A stretch of 64,000 nt of DNA from Echinococcus granulosus (lineage: Eukaryota > Platyhelminthes > Cestoda > Cyclophyllidea > Taeniidae), in assembly GCF_000524195.1 (NCBI RefSeq), contig NW_020170455.1, positions 156,429 through 220,428 of the forward strand, in the 5' to 3' direction. Below the pieces are notes generated by a model, which ran no database searches, was not told the DNA's origin, and saw nothing but the letters and a program-made list of their open reading frames with translations. Positions 11,933 through 26,900 of this stretch are shown here, in pieces. Positions within the stretch are counted from its first letter, which is position 1. Every line of letters begins with the position of its first letter. The position numbers were made by a program, and so were the translations under genes.

Positions 11933-14900
11933 CTGTTGCAGAAGAAAGCGTGAAATTCAGAAAGGTGATTCCAGCTAAGATTTTCTACCTTGTGTAGAAC
12001 CTGCTCGCTACTCTTTATGAAAAGTTGAGAATTTGTGCGCAGCCAATGTTCATTACTAATATTGCAAGGAGTGTCAATCCACACCGAGGTTTTGATGTCC
12101 CGAATCTCAGCGAAAAGATGCAAAAACAGCAGCAATGCACGCAGAGATAAAGTGGTAAATCTATCTTGACACCACTAATGAAGACGGCGGGGGATAGAGG
12201 CAATGCGTCCACCTAATAGCGTGCGGTGGACAAAAAGATGAATTCTTCCAACAAAGTAGGATGCCATAATACGCAGCTGCAGCAGTTCAGTTGACTGCTC
12301 CAATTCCTTTGAAGACTGCTGTAGGTCTGTCAGAGAAAACTCCGATAATGGTGCTTCCAGTCCCAATCCGCAGTGATCATTCAACCAGCACGTAAAACGC
12401 TTTGTTCTGGGAATCCCATCTACACAAATCCTGTCGTAAAATCCCACAACTGACAAGGCTTTCAGTATAGTCAGTGAACACAAGCTACTGCTTAAGAATA
12501 TTTGCAATTTCACGAAATGGATGTGTGGTGGCCACTGCGATAGCTTCCCACCTTCTATCAGTACAGTCAAGTGGGCTGCCCCAGAAGAGGTCAATCATGC
12601 CGACCAATCTTACTCTGCCGATGGATCTCATCAAGTATTAATTATACCCTGGAAAAATGTAGCAGAGGGCTAAAGGGAAAATGAAGTAAAGGTCTCACTT
12701 TCCCGTTGCAAATTCAATAGCCCCTGATTAACTCAAACCACTCTCACCTGTCAACAAGTAGCTTGGTAAGAAATGAGACACTCGATCACTCGACTTTCAT
12801 CGAATTTTATTTCAAAAATGTAACTAAGCTACTAAAAATCAGTTTAAACTTGGAGTCACTCGTTCCTACCACTATCAACTGATGTGACAAAATAATCCAT
12901 TTGTTCTGTCCTCGATCCTTACGTTGGTTGAATCGTGCAACGCAAGATAGTGGGTTTCCACATCAAGGCCAGGATACTTGGATCCTAGGGCTTTGATCCA
13001 CTACCCTTTCCAATCCTTTTCGTCCATCTAAGGCTTGCCTGTATTGTTAGGAAAAAGTGTAGATGAGGAATGAATTGGTTTCGTGATAAAGATCTACTGA
13101 CAGACTCAACATTTACGAAACTCAGAAAAATAAGATAGTGTTGGTTGAAATGAATTGTTTTTTTTTAAATTCGTTGGTTTTGTTATTTTTACCTACCAGT
13201 GAGTTCTACGGCCTTTCGGCTGACGAATGTACAATACCGCAATTCAGTATGAGTCCGACTTTATGGCTTTAACCACTCAACAAACTTCAGCAATATCTGG
13301 TCGCCTAATATGGCCAACGTTGATATTCTTTTATGTAGCGACCTCAAAATGTTAACTTATCTGCTCAAAATAATCTACTTAATTACCTTAATGTATTATT
13401 TAAGTAGTATGAAGCAGGTCTGTAGCACTCCGAACGAGCCAGACTTGATGGCGTCTGCATTTCGTAAAGATCAGTGACCGGGAGTCAGTTAATAAAAATG
13501 GACGTAATCCTAGTTGGGTCAGATTTTAAATGTTCTGATTCAATCTCCCAACCTGCAATCATTTCCGTGCTCCTTTAACCGACCATCAAAAGAACTGCGT
13601 GATTCTGGATAAGCCAGACCATTAAATAGCTAAGTTGTCTAATCCACATACGGACATGATCTCCATGACCATTCAAATCTATGTATTTTGAGTTGAATCG
13701 GGCCTTCAAAGTGTTTACACTCACTGATCACTCGGGCCCACGTTGCTAACAATGCGATTAAAAATAAATCCAACTTTTATGATGTCCAGTTTCAGTAATT
13801 TTAAGGGTCTTCCAACCACAAAATTTAAATAAGCAATAGTCAAATTCAGCCACACTTGCAGTTCCTCGAATTCGCAATTCCTAGTGGATGTGATTTGGTT
13901 AGTGACCTCAAAACACAAGTGGTCTCTTTGCCCTTTTAAACATGTAAGGCAATTTCCACTACTCGACCTCCATTGCGGTGGCCACTTCCAGGCTCATATA
14001 CCTTACAACATCCATGTAATACGCGGGAACTCTTCGAATGAGAGCATAACTTTGAGAAGCCACCTTATATTGCTCACTTCGCTTAAATGAATCTGCAGTT
14101 AGGTAGTCATTGCCATGATAAGCAAATGGCTTTCAAAATACGCTCGCCGTGGAACATCGGTCAGCCTTGGTCAAGGCCCGGCAACGGTCTCTCCATATTG
14201 CGATACGCTAAGAGAACGTAACAGGTGGACTCCCGAAGATCAGTGGGATGCGCAAATACTCCCGATATTAGGATAGATGTTCATCGGATAATCTCCATTT
14301 CCGTCTCACGGTTGTTTTTAAGTCATTTAAATAGTATTTTGATTGCTAAAGCAAAAATGTAATCAGTAAGAGTGCTGAGGACAATGCTAAAAAATATGAA
14401 TGACCTTTTTTGTGGTTAGGAGAGCCTTTTTACTTTCTTACGATTTATTAACAATGGAAGTGAAAAATGTCAACTATGCGTTAACTCTTCTGTGCGGCTA
14501 TAAAACATGTTTTTCAAACTTGAATATCTTGTAATGTCTTGAAGAGAGTCTTGAATGCTACAGCGCACTATTATCCGGTTTGGAACCCCGTGCTCTCGGA
14601 ATCTAGCTTATGATTGCCCAATGCAAATTTGTATAGTTCAAAGTAAAATCGGCTCTAGGAATGGTAACTTTGACCTACCAGTAAGCCCCGCGGTCTGGGC
14701 CCCAGCAGGAGCTATGCCATAACCCCCAAGAATTACATTGGGAAGGGAGCGATTCATCGCCCGGCACATGATGTAAGAGAGGATGGCACCGGAAGAACCA
14801 ATCAGCGCTCCCACCACCGTCATGAGGCTGTTGTTCATCATGAACCCCTCCGCACACAGCGCCCAGCCTGAGTAGCTGTTGAGCACCGTGATCACCACGG

Positions 14901-17900
14901 GCATATCAGCACCTGAAATGCCAACATTACCCACCTATCATTGCCCACTCATGTGACGGGAGGAGTAGTAAGAAATAACAAACCTCCTATCGCAGCGGTT
15001 AGAGTGACACCAGAGATTGAGCCTGCTAAGGCAGCACCGCCGAGCAGCACGGACAGAGGCATCATTGGGTTCTCCAATTCTCCACCAGCTGCCAAAAAGG
15101 CTCCCAGGCCAGCTGTGGAGATACCGACAAGAGTAGCATTCAACGCGTGGCGCATGGGAAGTAACAATGGTTGGGAATCCAGAATGCCTAATAACACGTA
15201 ATGGAGAAAAATAAAGGCGAATAAACAGACATTAATATACACGGGCAAATAAACAAATAAACGGCAGGATAAGAGATAAAATTGAGATTCACCCTGAAGT
15301 TTGCCGAACGCGACGAGTGATCCGGTGAAGGTGACACCACCAATCCAAGTTCCCAAGTAGGCGACAGTTTTCATTAAATTTCCGGCCCCAATAAGACTGG
15401 GATCTGCAAACATTATTGGCGCTTCAATGATGTAGTTAGCCACACAGGTCAGCACCGCGGCGATACCAACCAGACTGCAACGTCAAATACCGCTGTTAGT
15501 CAAACTCCTAACGCAATGAAGTGAGTAAGAGATCTTTTATTATCAGACCTATGGAAGAGAGCAACCATCTGGGGCAGACTTGTGACCTCCATGCGAGAGG
15601 CCGCGTAGCCACCGACAGATCCACCAACCAGAAGACAACCAAGCATTTGTGCCAACAGATCAGGATGGGGTTGTAGCATGCCGAGAGTGACCGCCAGTCC
15701 TCCAGAAACACCAATCATACCCAGAAGATTGCCTGGATGGACATGTGCATGAGACTTTAGGTGCTCCTTCAATAATCTACTAGCTCTCAGTGAAAATTTT
15801 CTCACACTTACCTAGGCGGCTGGTCTTCTGACTGGCCAAAGCAGTGATAGCAGCGATGCAGCAAAGTGACGAGGCAAGGTAGGCAGCGTGGTGAGCATCT
15901 TCAAGATCCATTGTGGGCCCAAATTGCAGCAAACTGTAACCGTAGGTGCCAAGCAATGCCAGAGCTGGGATTCCAAACAGGTAGTTGTGCTCCGGTGCGT
16001 CGGCTGAAAGAAATCAGCAGTCAGCATCGTTTCCTTCGATTGTGTTTATTCTAGAGCTTCAAAGCTGATGATTCAATTGATGTCTAAGCGACGAGCAAAC
16101 CATGACAACTACTTCTTTATCTAAACTGGTTCTGACGCTCCCATTGAATCAACGATCTTCGTTCCTTAAACTCATTTTAAATACGTTAAAATTCAAGAAA
16201 ACTTATTTAAAAAATTACCTTTCAGCACCTACTAATATGCCTCAACTTTTCAGGTAGCTTAAAATTCAAGGCGATAGCTTAATTTAGAGTACTTACTGGG
16301 CCTCTTGAACATGTTAAGCATCCTCTGAGTGACAAGGAAGCCACCACCAATGTTGATAGCTGAGACGAGAGTGGCGAGGGTTGCCATGGTCTGAGGCACA
16401 GTGACGGGGGCTAACCCTCCACCCATCAGCATGAGTCCACCCACAGCAGTGATGCCCGAGATTGCGTTGGTCACCGACATCAGGGGTGAATGAAGTGCCG
16501 GCGTCACACCCCACACCGTGTGGTACCCTACAATCGTGTAGAAGGAAAAACGAATGTCATTAGTGCCAACTATTCGTCATGCTTAGGCACACACACCGAT
16601 AAGTCCCTCAAAAGTGGATAGAAAAGGTATGTAGGAGTGACCTCGGCTTCAGTATTGCTAGTTGGAAGGCAAGCTCTGTTAGTCTCCAGCGCTTCAACCT
16701 ACGCATTAGTTGCAAGGAGCTATGCTAATAGTCCTCAAGTCCTTCCTGTTTGCCTCATAACGACCTTAGAGAGAACTCGGGTAATGGGGAGTCCGCTCCA
16801 AAATAGGGATGATTGCGCTCCCCACTGGGTGGGTACTATGACAAAAAAATCAGCTTTCAAAAGTCGTATCTGTGGTGATCCATGACCGTGTCAACTTTTG
16901 GCAGCTACTCCAATCTTGGGTTCCAATAAATGATCAGTGCTTGATCAAAAACAAGATAGATTGAATGCAAGTAGTCTACGGAGGAAGTTTTCACAAAGCT
17001 CGTGTCAAAGAAGTGATTTGCAAAGATTAAACACCCACTCATGTTGTGAGAAACTAAAAATAATCCACATAACTGACTTGGTGAAAACTGAAGTGGTGTT
17101 AAAGTGGAGGGAAGAGCCGAAAAAGGAACACAGGTTTGCGAAAGCTACTTTATGTCGTACCTTTTAGGTTTTCCCTTAAGCAGATGATCCTACGAAAGGC
17201 TATTGCTACGCTAAATGAAATTGTTTCAAAACATCGGCCTATCACGATAGGGTTAAAGGAAAATGTGATATTTATGAACTCCATCTAAATCCATGAAGTA
17301 CATTACAGCTAGTGAAATAAGGAGCATGATCGTTACGATGCGAATTCATCACATTATCTTAGTTTCTACCTTGCAGTTGATAACGTCCCAGTGGAAGGCT
17401 TGAGAGGGTTGAAGCAGATGGATGACCATAAAGGGGAGCCGAGAACGAGGCTCAAAACAATAAGGATATTACGCACCATAATGGTATTTGGTTAATTGGA
17501 CATAATTTGGCTCAAAATAGGTAGCTATCAGTCTTCAATTAATTCCGTACATTAGAAATAAGTCGGCTTTTTAACTCGTAAGCCTCAAGACCCAGCTGAC
17601 TTGGGTGTTGCATTAGTAGCAGTAAAGAAAGTAGTCCGATTTTCTTACGGTCACCTACTTATATCGCATTTAAGTAGACCCACCGACAATCCCCGCAAGA
17701 GTGAAAGTGGAGAGCGTCTGCATGAATGCAGGCGAAGGCGAGGCTAGACCAAGACCCACAAGGCCTGACAGACCAACACTGGTGGCGAGTGCTGACTTGA
17801 GTTTTGCGACTCGAGGATCTACCGGCACCACAGCGACTGTCTCCACAGCCTTGGGCTTCGCTTCCGGGGGCGGGGGTGATACCGTGACAGGGGGTGGCGG

Positions 17901-20900
17901 TGGCCACATCAGTTCGCCCTGGGGAAAAAATGTCAGATAGATTATTCGTAATGAACAAGAATGGAACCAGTCACACGGTTAAAAAGTTGCTTTTAGTGAA
18001 ATAAGTTAATTTCCACATTTACGTACATCTGAGACCCCAATTTCCTTACCTTATTTCAGCGTCACAAGGCTGTGACACTATTGCTATTGCGCTACCTTGC
18101 GTCACAAACAGCTTGCTTGATGTTAAAGCAGTAAAGTAAACGTAGGATGCTTATAATCTGTGAAGAACTGCGTTTTCTTTATTTTAGAATAGAAAAACAA
18201 AGACGCAGAAGTGTTGAAACTCCAAAACATTGTTATAGCTCCACCAAAGCCTAGTTAAACTTACCTAGTTCCTTAATTCCGCCTTACAATCGAAACCACC
18301 GAATAAATTTTTGACATCCTTAAGTTTAGAAAAGTGTTTTTCTAAGTAACTTAAGGTGGAGGAGAGTAATTGAAAGCACCTGAAGAGCAGCTTCTGGGAG
18401 AGAGATTGAAAATCTCTTGAGTAAAAGAGATGGGAATATTGGAAAATGTCACTACATGGGTTCGGTTTGATTTGATAAAGGATGCAAATGACACTCTTAT
18501 TTACCTAAGTTAAGTAAGAAAGATGAGATACTAATGAAGCGAGTTCGCTACTGTTGTCACAGCTCGTCGTAATGACTTCGTGTAACGAGTAGGCATTGCG
18601 AAGCAGGGAAGAAATGCGTAATTCCATTGGTACGGTGCCCTCATACCAAAAATGTCAACTCAAGACTGCTTGCACCAATAACAAAGTGTAACTCGGTTTC
18701 AAAGCTGCAAGCGACTCTCGTAGAGCACTAACATCACTTCCACTCCACTTCACGATATAAACAATCATAGGTAGAGACAAACTTTTTTGCTGACTGACGG
18801 ACAGACATGTAAAGCCTGTTTACTAAGAAAAACTACATCCAAACCAATAGGAAAGCAGCGAATGCCGGGTAAAGTCTGAGACCGATTCTCATCTCGGTGT
18901 CATGATGTTTCACCCGTGTCACTTCTGTTAACAGTCCATCACTTCCTCTGCACATTCGTGATATTACAATACAGTTCGTCCATATTATTCACATTGAGGT
19001 GAACCTTGTTTACTAAACGTTAAAATAGAATACAGACGATTTATGAACAATACATAGTCCAAAATAGTTGGACTGTGTACGTATAATACATACTAGCTTA
19101 AATGGATCTTTCGGGTGCAAGCGGGCAGGATAACGAATTTCATCCTCGATCCTAAGGAGGAGGACAAACTCCAATCTTCCCACAAAACTTCGACTGCGTG
19201 CCATATCTCACATCCCCACTTCAGGATGTCCATCTCTAACCATTCTTCATAATCCAAGGTTATGGAACTGGAGGTTGAAGTGCAAAGGAGATATTTGTGG
19301 TTGCAATAAGTGGACTCAATCCAAATGGACGAATATTCCACTTCTTGTGACTGAATAGTGAATCTTGACGTCGCAGAAGAAGGTAGTCTGTCGTAGCTGG
19401 GTGGTAGGCGGAGGCGCCTAAAGGGAGGGTTAAAAATGACGTCCACCTTCGGCAGTCATCCCACTCCGCCTCTTAGAAGAGGGATAGTAACAAGTGAAGC
19501 GATATTGGGCTTGGAAATTTCGAGAAATTCCCGTGTTAATAGGCAATACCTCCTCCATGTGTCTGTAGGATGAACGGATTCCAGGTAGGTCGACAGAGAG
19601 CTGAGCAGCCTTGGGGTGAAAACAAAGCGTTGAGGAGGAATAGATACATCATAAATAGTCCTGTGAAAGAGTTCTAAATCCCATTCTTTGTTAAGTGGTA
19701 TATGAGATACCCTCGTTTGAGCAGTACGAAGCCAGTGCATTTTTCCTTCCACAAAACTGCTCACAAATAGGCCGAAGCTCCAGATACAGTAAAAGATCAG
19801 AGATACATCAAGAAAAAATTGAATGACTGGGGTTGCCAGTTCGCAGATGGCATTTCAAGTACCGACTACATTGTGATGGCCGACGTTGGAGGCCAACCAA
19901 GGAGAACCGAGGAGGACGATGCGCACAGTAAGGGAGGAGCCAAGTAATGATTTGGTTTCCTGATTACCCGTTGTGCATTTTTTTCTGCATTACTTGAGCT
20001 AGATGTGCACATTGTAGAATGACTGAACCAGACATAGTAAAACAAGAAAATATGCCTTCATTTTTGCGGAGGTGATGACTATTTTTAGATCTCGTGTGAC
20101 ATAACTTGGAAAGAAATACCAGACTGTGTATAGTGTGGACTTTGGTGTGCAGCACCATTCTTCGTTAGTCAGCAAATGCAGTAAGTTTAAGTAAAACTCG
20201 AAAATTGTAAAGTAGATAAATAAATATTTGTGGGTAGAGCTGAAAATATAAACTTTTAATAAAAAACATTCTCCGGAAAAGCTGTTTTGAAATTAGTGCT
20301 ACGAACATTAGATTGTTTCTAGATTTCAAAATGGACTTTTTGGAAAAAAACACAACATTTTGGGTTTACTTATTAATAGAAATAGAGAACTCGGCAGCAT
20401 CTCCTACACCAACACGTTTCAAAGGTTTGAGAGTGGCATTTATTTGACGGCAATGTCACTGAAATAGGTCAAGGAACAGCCAGTGAGGCCAACCAAACCG
20501 TTGAGAATGTCCACAACCCCAGAAAAACATCTCCGCCCGAGTTTCTAGAAGTTTCACTCGATGACTAATCGCCAGGATGTCTTGAGAGCAGTGCTCTGGC
20601 TCAGTCTCACCCGCGATTGGCTCGTCTCCGGCAGAGATGCATTCTGGCTGTGTCAATTATCGCTTGAAGGCCATGACAAGGTCAATCGATGGATGTAAAT
20701 ACGCGCAACTGGAATCACGGACTCACTCCAGGGCAGCCCCTCCTCTTTAGCCACCGGGCGTGTACCCACGTTGGCGTACTCGCGCCTACCGCTTATCCGG
20801 TGGCGCCCTCGATAAGATCCAAGAGACAGGCGCACACAGCCCCGGGTTACACTGATGGGTAAGTCAGTTTATAACAGCTATTGCCACAATTTATAACCAG

Positions 20901-23900
20901 CAGCCACCCAGTTTACGTGCAAACATCCGGTAGCGCCTACCCTCTGTCAACTGGATTTTTGGGTGGTCTGGAGGTAACCGAATAAACCAAGTGATTTGGG
21001 GTCGGAGCAATGTTAAGCACTTGCAAGATGGCCTTTTCTACCAAATGTGTTTCCTTATTTTGTTCTTATGTATAATTGAAAGGGCTGACTGGTGTAGAAT
21101 TTTGAGCCAGGCACGGACTTCTTGTAAAGTCGTGTGCATAAAAAGAGAGATCATCAAGCCTCGACCATTATGCCATGGCACCACTGGAACCCATGCTTCG
21201 TAGGAAACTCACTAGGGTCTTCTACGGCCGAATTTCGTCTGTCTGAGTGGTGTATGCTAAGTATTGTCCCATGGTTAACAGCCACACCTATTTTAGTAGA
21301 CACTATCAGTAAACATACTGTTTAAAATCGAGATGCAGCCAGCGTAGTCACAGCGCCAGTGAATACACCCACTTCAACATCGTGCTAATCACCTCGGCTT
21401 CATTCACCCAGGAGCAGGTGAAGCCATTCTACTCTTAAGGTTAGTAATCCTGTGGTCACACTCCCTCTGTCATTGAAATAGTCTCATCGCAGAAAAAACC
21501 AAAATCATATTAAAAATTAGTCCTGTTTTACAAGAAGAAGGAAACTGACCTTGTAGAGAACTGTACTTCCTCGAATCACTTCATCTTCCATGTCGTAATT
21601 TAAGAGGCCTTTGGCATCTGAAATCGAAAAGAGACCTCAGCATGACAAAAAATACAGAAATAGAAAACTGTCAGAAGCAAAACAGGAAGTTGCATCAAGA
21701 TCCACCCATTGTTTATTTCATTAAAAGACGTGGAAACTCCACCTCCGAGAACCCACATAAGGCTATTGTTTCACCCGCATTCTGGGTCACAGTCGATAGC
21801 CGTGTTTACCAAGACATGAATTTCGTGTTCCTTTTGACGCTTAATGACAACCGACCTTCACGATGAACAAAAATAAATGGAGGGTTATGCGCTCAACACT
21901 AAAAGTGGACGCGGCACAATCAATTTTTAATTTAGAAGTGGTTTCATGTTTCTGGCATTCGCTTTGTAAAGGATATGAATTAATAAAAAAAAAGAACGTC
22001 AGCCAAGGTGTGCAAAATTTTGTTATTCAGGAAAAACAACAACATAGAGTAGATTGTGATCTACGACTATGATATTTACGTTTCCGGTGATCCTGCTTAA
22101 AGAGCTTCTTGTGCCACGTAAGAGGTGGATGGTTGTAACCAGAAGGGTTGAATTAGACCCTCACTTCCACTTTCTGACAATGAATACATCTACATCATGC
22201 CAATTGCCCGTTACATCCTCCGTGCCTTCCCAAGACTCCTGGAATCGAATCAGCGCCGGTCCGTTGGATATGTTTGTGCTTCGAATGTACGAGAGGCATG
22301 TAAGTTAAGCTGGGGCATTCGAGTTTGCACAAAAGGGTGAAAATTAAATAACAGAAGATGACTTTTTGCTGACTTACTTGCTCATTGAATCTATGGACTT
22401 ATTCCAGCCCTTGATTAGTAGCTGGAATGTTTCAATAACATTTGGTACTCGAAATATACTACACAAAAATTTACAGTTCCACGAATGATTGTTTTTATTT
22501 ACTAGTTTCTATGGGATGATTCGTCTCTGGTGCAATTTTCTGACTATAGGTTGTGTATCACTCAGGCAGTTAACGCGTTGACTGAATACTACGAGGAATG
22601 ACTGTCCTGTTGAGAGACACCACAATCGTGGTCGTGGCGAGCAGACACCGCTTTTCAAAATGACTACCTTACTACTGAAAGTTCCATAATCTTATCATGC
22701 CGCTAGCATCTGGCACCTCGTTTAATGGTACTCAGACTATACCACGATGTAGTGCCGTCTACTAGTGTCAGGCGACCAAAAAGTGTTATAGCTCGCTGCA
22801 ACTACTCCCTGTAATGCGAAGAGGACTTGTTTGGAACATGCCATTGTTTACATACACGCATAGTAAAGCACAGATCGGTGGGTTTCATTTTATCATTACC
22901 GTGCCCTTCAATTGTGCTCTCTACCATATTCCTCCTATTTCGAATTCACTCCATTTCAAAAGATATCTGTTGAAACTGATATACTAATAAACTATGAAAC
23001 TGAGGATGACCACATTCCTCAGCGGTTCTAAGTGGGTTCTTTTTGACATCACCTTGCCACTCAACTTTTTCTACAAGTATTGGGGGAACTAGAAGGATAT
23101 CCATGGGAATTCCTCTTAGATTCGGGCTCAGATAGGTCAGTAGCGAACCTCATGCCTTTCTCACACTTTTATCAGAAAGTTAGCATCACGAGAAACATTG
23201 GCAGACTGCATTCAGTTGAAGGCACGGGCATAACATTGGAGGTAGAAATTATGGGCAAAACAGGGTTCCTCAAGTACTCAGAATTGGCTTGGGATGTAAA
23301 TCTTGGGACTGATTTTCCACGAAGCACAAGTGCTCTTATGGATCTTGAGCAGGGTGTCTTCACCTCTCATCGAGGTAGATAGGACGGCTTTACGACTTGC
23401 TACAATATATAGAGCCGCCGAAGTAGCATGCCCCTTTATGCACGTAAATTACAAGTTCAATTTTGACATAAATGCCACTCGCATCAGTCACACTGTCCTT
23501 CGTAAAAAGCTCAATCACACAAGTCAAGCTAAAATGGCAAGGCACGCGCCCTAGAAGCCCACATGGTGGTTGCATCAAGGTTGCCGATGGTTCCTGCCTT
23601 AAATACCACCAGAGGTTCAAAAAGATGAATCACTTTCCCAAGTGGTGGTGAAGCAAGGAAATGCCTACACTACTGGAGGCTGCAGTGCATAGGCTTTACC
23701 ACTCCGTCTAGGCTATAAAGCGATTGGCTCAATCCCGTTGGACGAATGAGGGAATATCCAAGCAACTATATTGTTTACAGCAGTTGGCACTTCGTCAATA
23801 TGAAAAATACCTCTTTTTCCTACAGTTATCAAAAGTCGGTACGCGAAATCAAGGGAACCATCTCTCAATTTGCAAATCCCGAACTTCTTTGTATTATGCA

Positions 23901-26900
23901 ATGAGGCTCCCTACCAAATCTAGAACTTGTCTCAGGTAATAGCTTCAACCATGCATACTTTGTGCGGGTCAGGAAACTATTTTAAGTCCGATCTTCTTGC
24001 CTGTGCCTTGCGACACAAATGTGTGACAGGTGCACTTTGCCTGGTTCTGAGGAAACCGACTTAACCACATTGTGTTGCCAACAGAATGGTACAGTCTAAG
24101 ACATTGGAGCAGATGAGTGGTTGCTTTTTTTCGTTTCAGAGCAGCCACTAGACTGATCAGAGTCACTGACAGCCATTAATATCGAAATAGAACATGAAAG
24201 AATCTGGATAGTGAAAGGTGCGGCTGCCAAGACCCTCTATTTAAGGTTGCGTTTTTTCTTAGGGATAATTTTCACAAAAGTGAAAAAGGAATGAAATTTT
24301 TTATATAGAAGTCCAAACCAGGTAGAAATTGGAAACTGAAAGAGGGGATTGGAATCAAATTTGATCGAGATTATGTAAAATATTTTCTTATTTATTATGA
24401 ACATTGCCATCGTAATTTAATCTTGCCATCATCAAGATGGTGGTCAAAATGACAGACTGAGCCGAGATCAATAAGTCTGACACTTGAATAATCCTTTGGG
24501 AGGAAGTAACAAAAAAGGATTCACCGCTACTTTCGTAATATTGAGGGGACTTAGTCGGTGAAAAATGAAATAAAATCACTCCAAATGACCAAATCCCCAT
24601 GTGTCATCCATCCACGTAGTTTATCTGTTCAAGCATGAGCTATCAAGAAAATGCAGGTGTCAGCTGTGATATTCTGCCCCATTTTAATACTCTCAAGTCC
24701 ATTTTAAGCTGGAACAACAGGAAAACTGAATTGTCATTCAAAATCATGTAAAGTCAAGATGGATTAAAAGAGGACGTAGCTTCAGTTCCAATCCACCTCT
24801 GAGTGCTTCCAAGTGGCCGGATAAATTTTGGTGCTAAAATTGGCTAATCATTGCTTGTAGCTACAGTAAAACTGCAATACTTTGCCTATTTAACCCTTCA
24901 TTTGGGTTTCCTGGCCGCTTTAAGGCGTCGTGATTATACTTCTGCTGGGCGGAATGGCCTCCGAGCCAGCCCTTCTGTACGTCAGTAATATGCACCCTGC
25001 CCTAGTACTATGACTTCACTCGTCCTCAGGAAGGATTCAAGGCGCTACAAAACAATGTATTCACGAGGGACACTAAGTCTCTGCCTCATGGTCATTTCCA
25101 GTCTATCAATCAACTGAGATGATTGTCTCACAATGATGATAAACACCTGAAAAGACGCCGATTTCGATGATTCAAAACAACTGGTTCCATCTCTTTGGTC
25201 TATGTCAAAAGTTAGCTTATTAGACATGCATAATGTTTAACAAGTGGACATTCTTAACTAAGAAAAAGAAATTATGATAAGAGAGGTAGCAGAATATGTA
25301 GAATAAAAGCAAAAGGGACTAGTAGAAATTGCTATTAGTTATTCTGCATGGCCGCCCTTTCACAAGCCGGAACACCTAGTGTTTGAGAGAGTCAAAAATA
25401 CCAAAACGTGTCAGGAAAAGCGGAATAACAGGAAGGGTGAGGACTTATGCGCATCGAAACTACATCACTTTCTCTTGTCCTCCTGTAAACTTTCCTAGCT
25501 GACACCAATTACCACCTGACTTTCTCACTCTGAAGTATAGAAGAGCTGGCACAGAAGCAGAGATCAAGTAAGCAGGCAGGTAATTGTCTAAAGCAGTAGA
25601 GCGCTGATGACTGGCTAGAATATTCCCCTTTGACTTCTTCAGACGCCTTATACCTACTCGCAGTTATAGTCCTATTTTGGTGGACTGGAGGGTGAGATGG
25701 TAGTGGAAGAAGCGACATTTGAAGCAGAATAAGTAATGAATAGTAAAAAGGAAGGAACAAAACGGAGTAGGTCCTTGAAGCGTAAGAAGAACTGTCATTG
25801 ATTCCCTTAAAGTTTTTTTTGAAGACCTGAATGTCTTTGCATTATTGTGGACAGAAATGCAATGTGGCTGGTAAAATGAGCTCCTGTAGACAGAGAAGAA
25901 TCACCACCGATGAGAAATGCAATCAGAATTTGTGCCACTTGAAAAAGAGTGTCTAAAAGTCTTGACTAATGGCAAGGTTTTTATGAATGCCACCTAATTG
26001 TATCTCACTTATGAAAATAAAGTGACGATCCGAAAAACGGTAAGAATTGTAAGTGTAATTACATGGAACGTACTAAAGTTCCTGGGGTATCTACATTAAT
26101 TTGTACATAATCACAGAGACTGTAATACTTCGAACTTCTGTTCAACTCTTCATTTGGATTATGTGGACACCTAGAGCTCCATCACTGTAATCACCCTCGT
26201 CAGTACGGCCTCCGGGTCGTGCCAGTAGCCACCCAGCCCTCCTGTTCCGTCCCAGTAATGATGACTTCTTTCGCCTTTAGGAAAGACTCAGGACGCCAAA
26301 TTGGCAGTGGCGGAAAGCAAATCCAATCCCATGGAACAACCACCCTGATTTCTATTACTGAATGCTAAACCAAAATGTGACAGATTAGGAGCATTTGCTG
26401 CAGATGAGAGAATCGGTGACAACCCCTAACGGAAAGGCTCGAAATGACGTCTATCTTCGGGAACAAACTCGGTCCCGTGTTCTGCAGGAAAGCCAAAAAC
26501 AAGTGAAGCGACACTAGCTGCGAACGATCTGGAATGTTTCTTATGGAGCTGCCTACGGTACCCATATAAGGATGTCAACAAGGTGAACACTACCATCTGG
26601 AGAGAATTAAGATATGGAATTGAGCAGAAACGAGGAATAGGCATGAAATCCCATTCCCAAGAGACCATTTAAATACCGTCCTTTGTTATACGACTGACTT
26701 TAGGTCAGTTATTCTTATGACTGGCGATGGGCATGCGGGATGACCATCACATCTCCTCCTTCCCCACTACAGCTTCCAGATCCAGTGAAGTTGCCAAGAG
26801 GCATCAGTGACGTTGTGATCACTTATCTTCTGAATTGCAGGCAAATTCAATGGCTAGTGCAAATAGTTCGTGGGTGCTTTCTTTCTTACAACACCGACTA

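Larger units (their letters stand above)
14679..21617 (-). other. NNT: NNT exons 7-14: linker and proton channel domain II
   Basis: Exon 7 (21550-21617, 68 nt) encodes [20 protein letters not shown], equivalent to the end of domain I. It is too short to stand out as an ORF but fits phase and family exactly. Exon 8 (17684-17918) starts [10 protein letters not shown] and holds a proline-rich linker and the first membrane helix. Exons 9-14 encode the remaining helices, including [63 protein letters not shown] and [12 protein letters not shown]. These polar membrane segments belong to the proton path in this family. Exons 9-14 are tightly clustered, with introns of 71-293 nt. Confidence 0.94.

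Noticed and set aside
24388..24600. Minus-strand peptide starting [10 protein letters not shown], like protein kinase subdomain IX
   Set aside because: No other kinase motif is found upstream (no DFG, APE or HRD) and the frame is AT-rich and short; chance resemblance.
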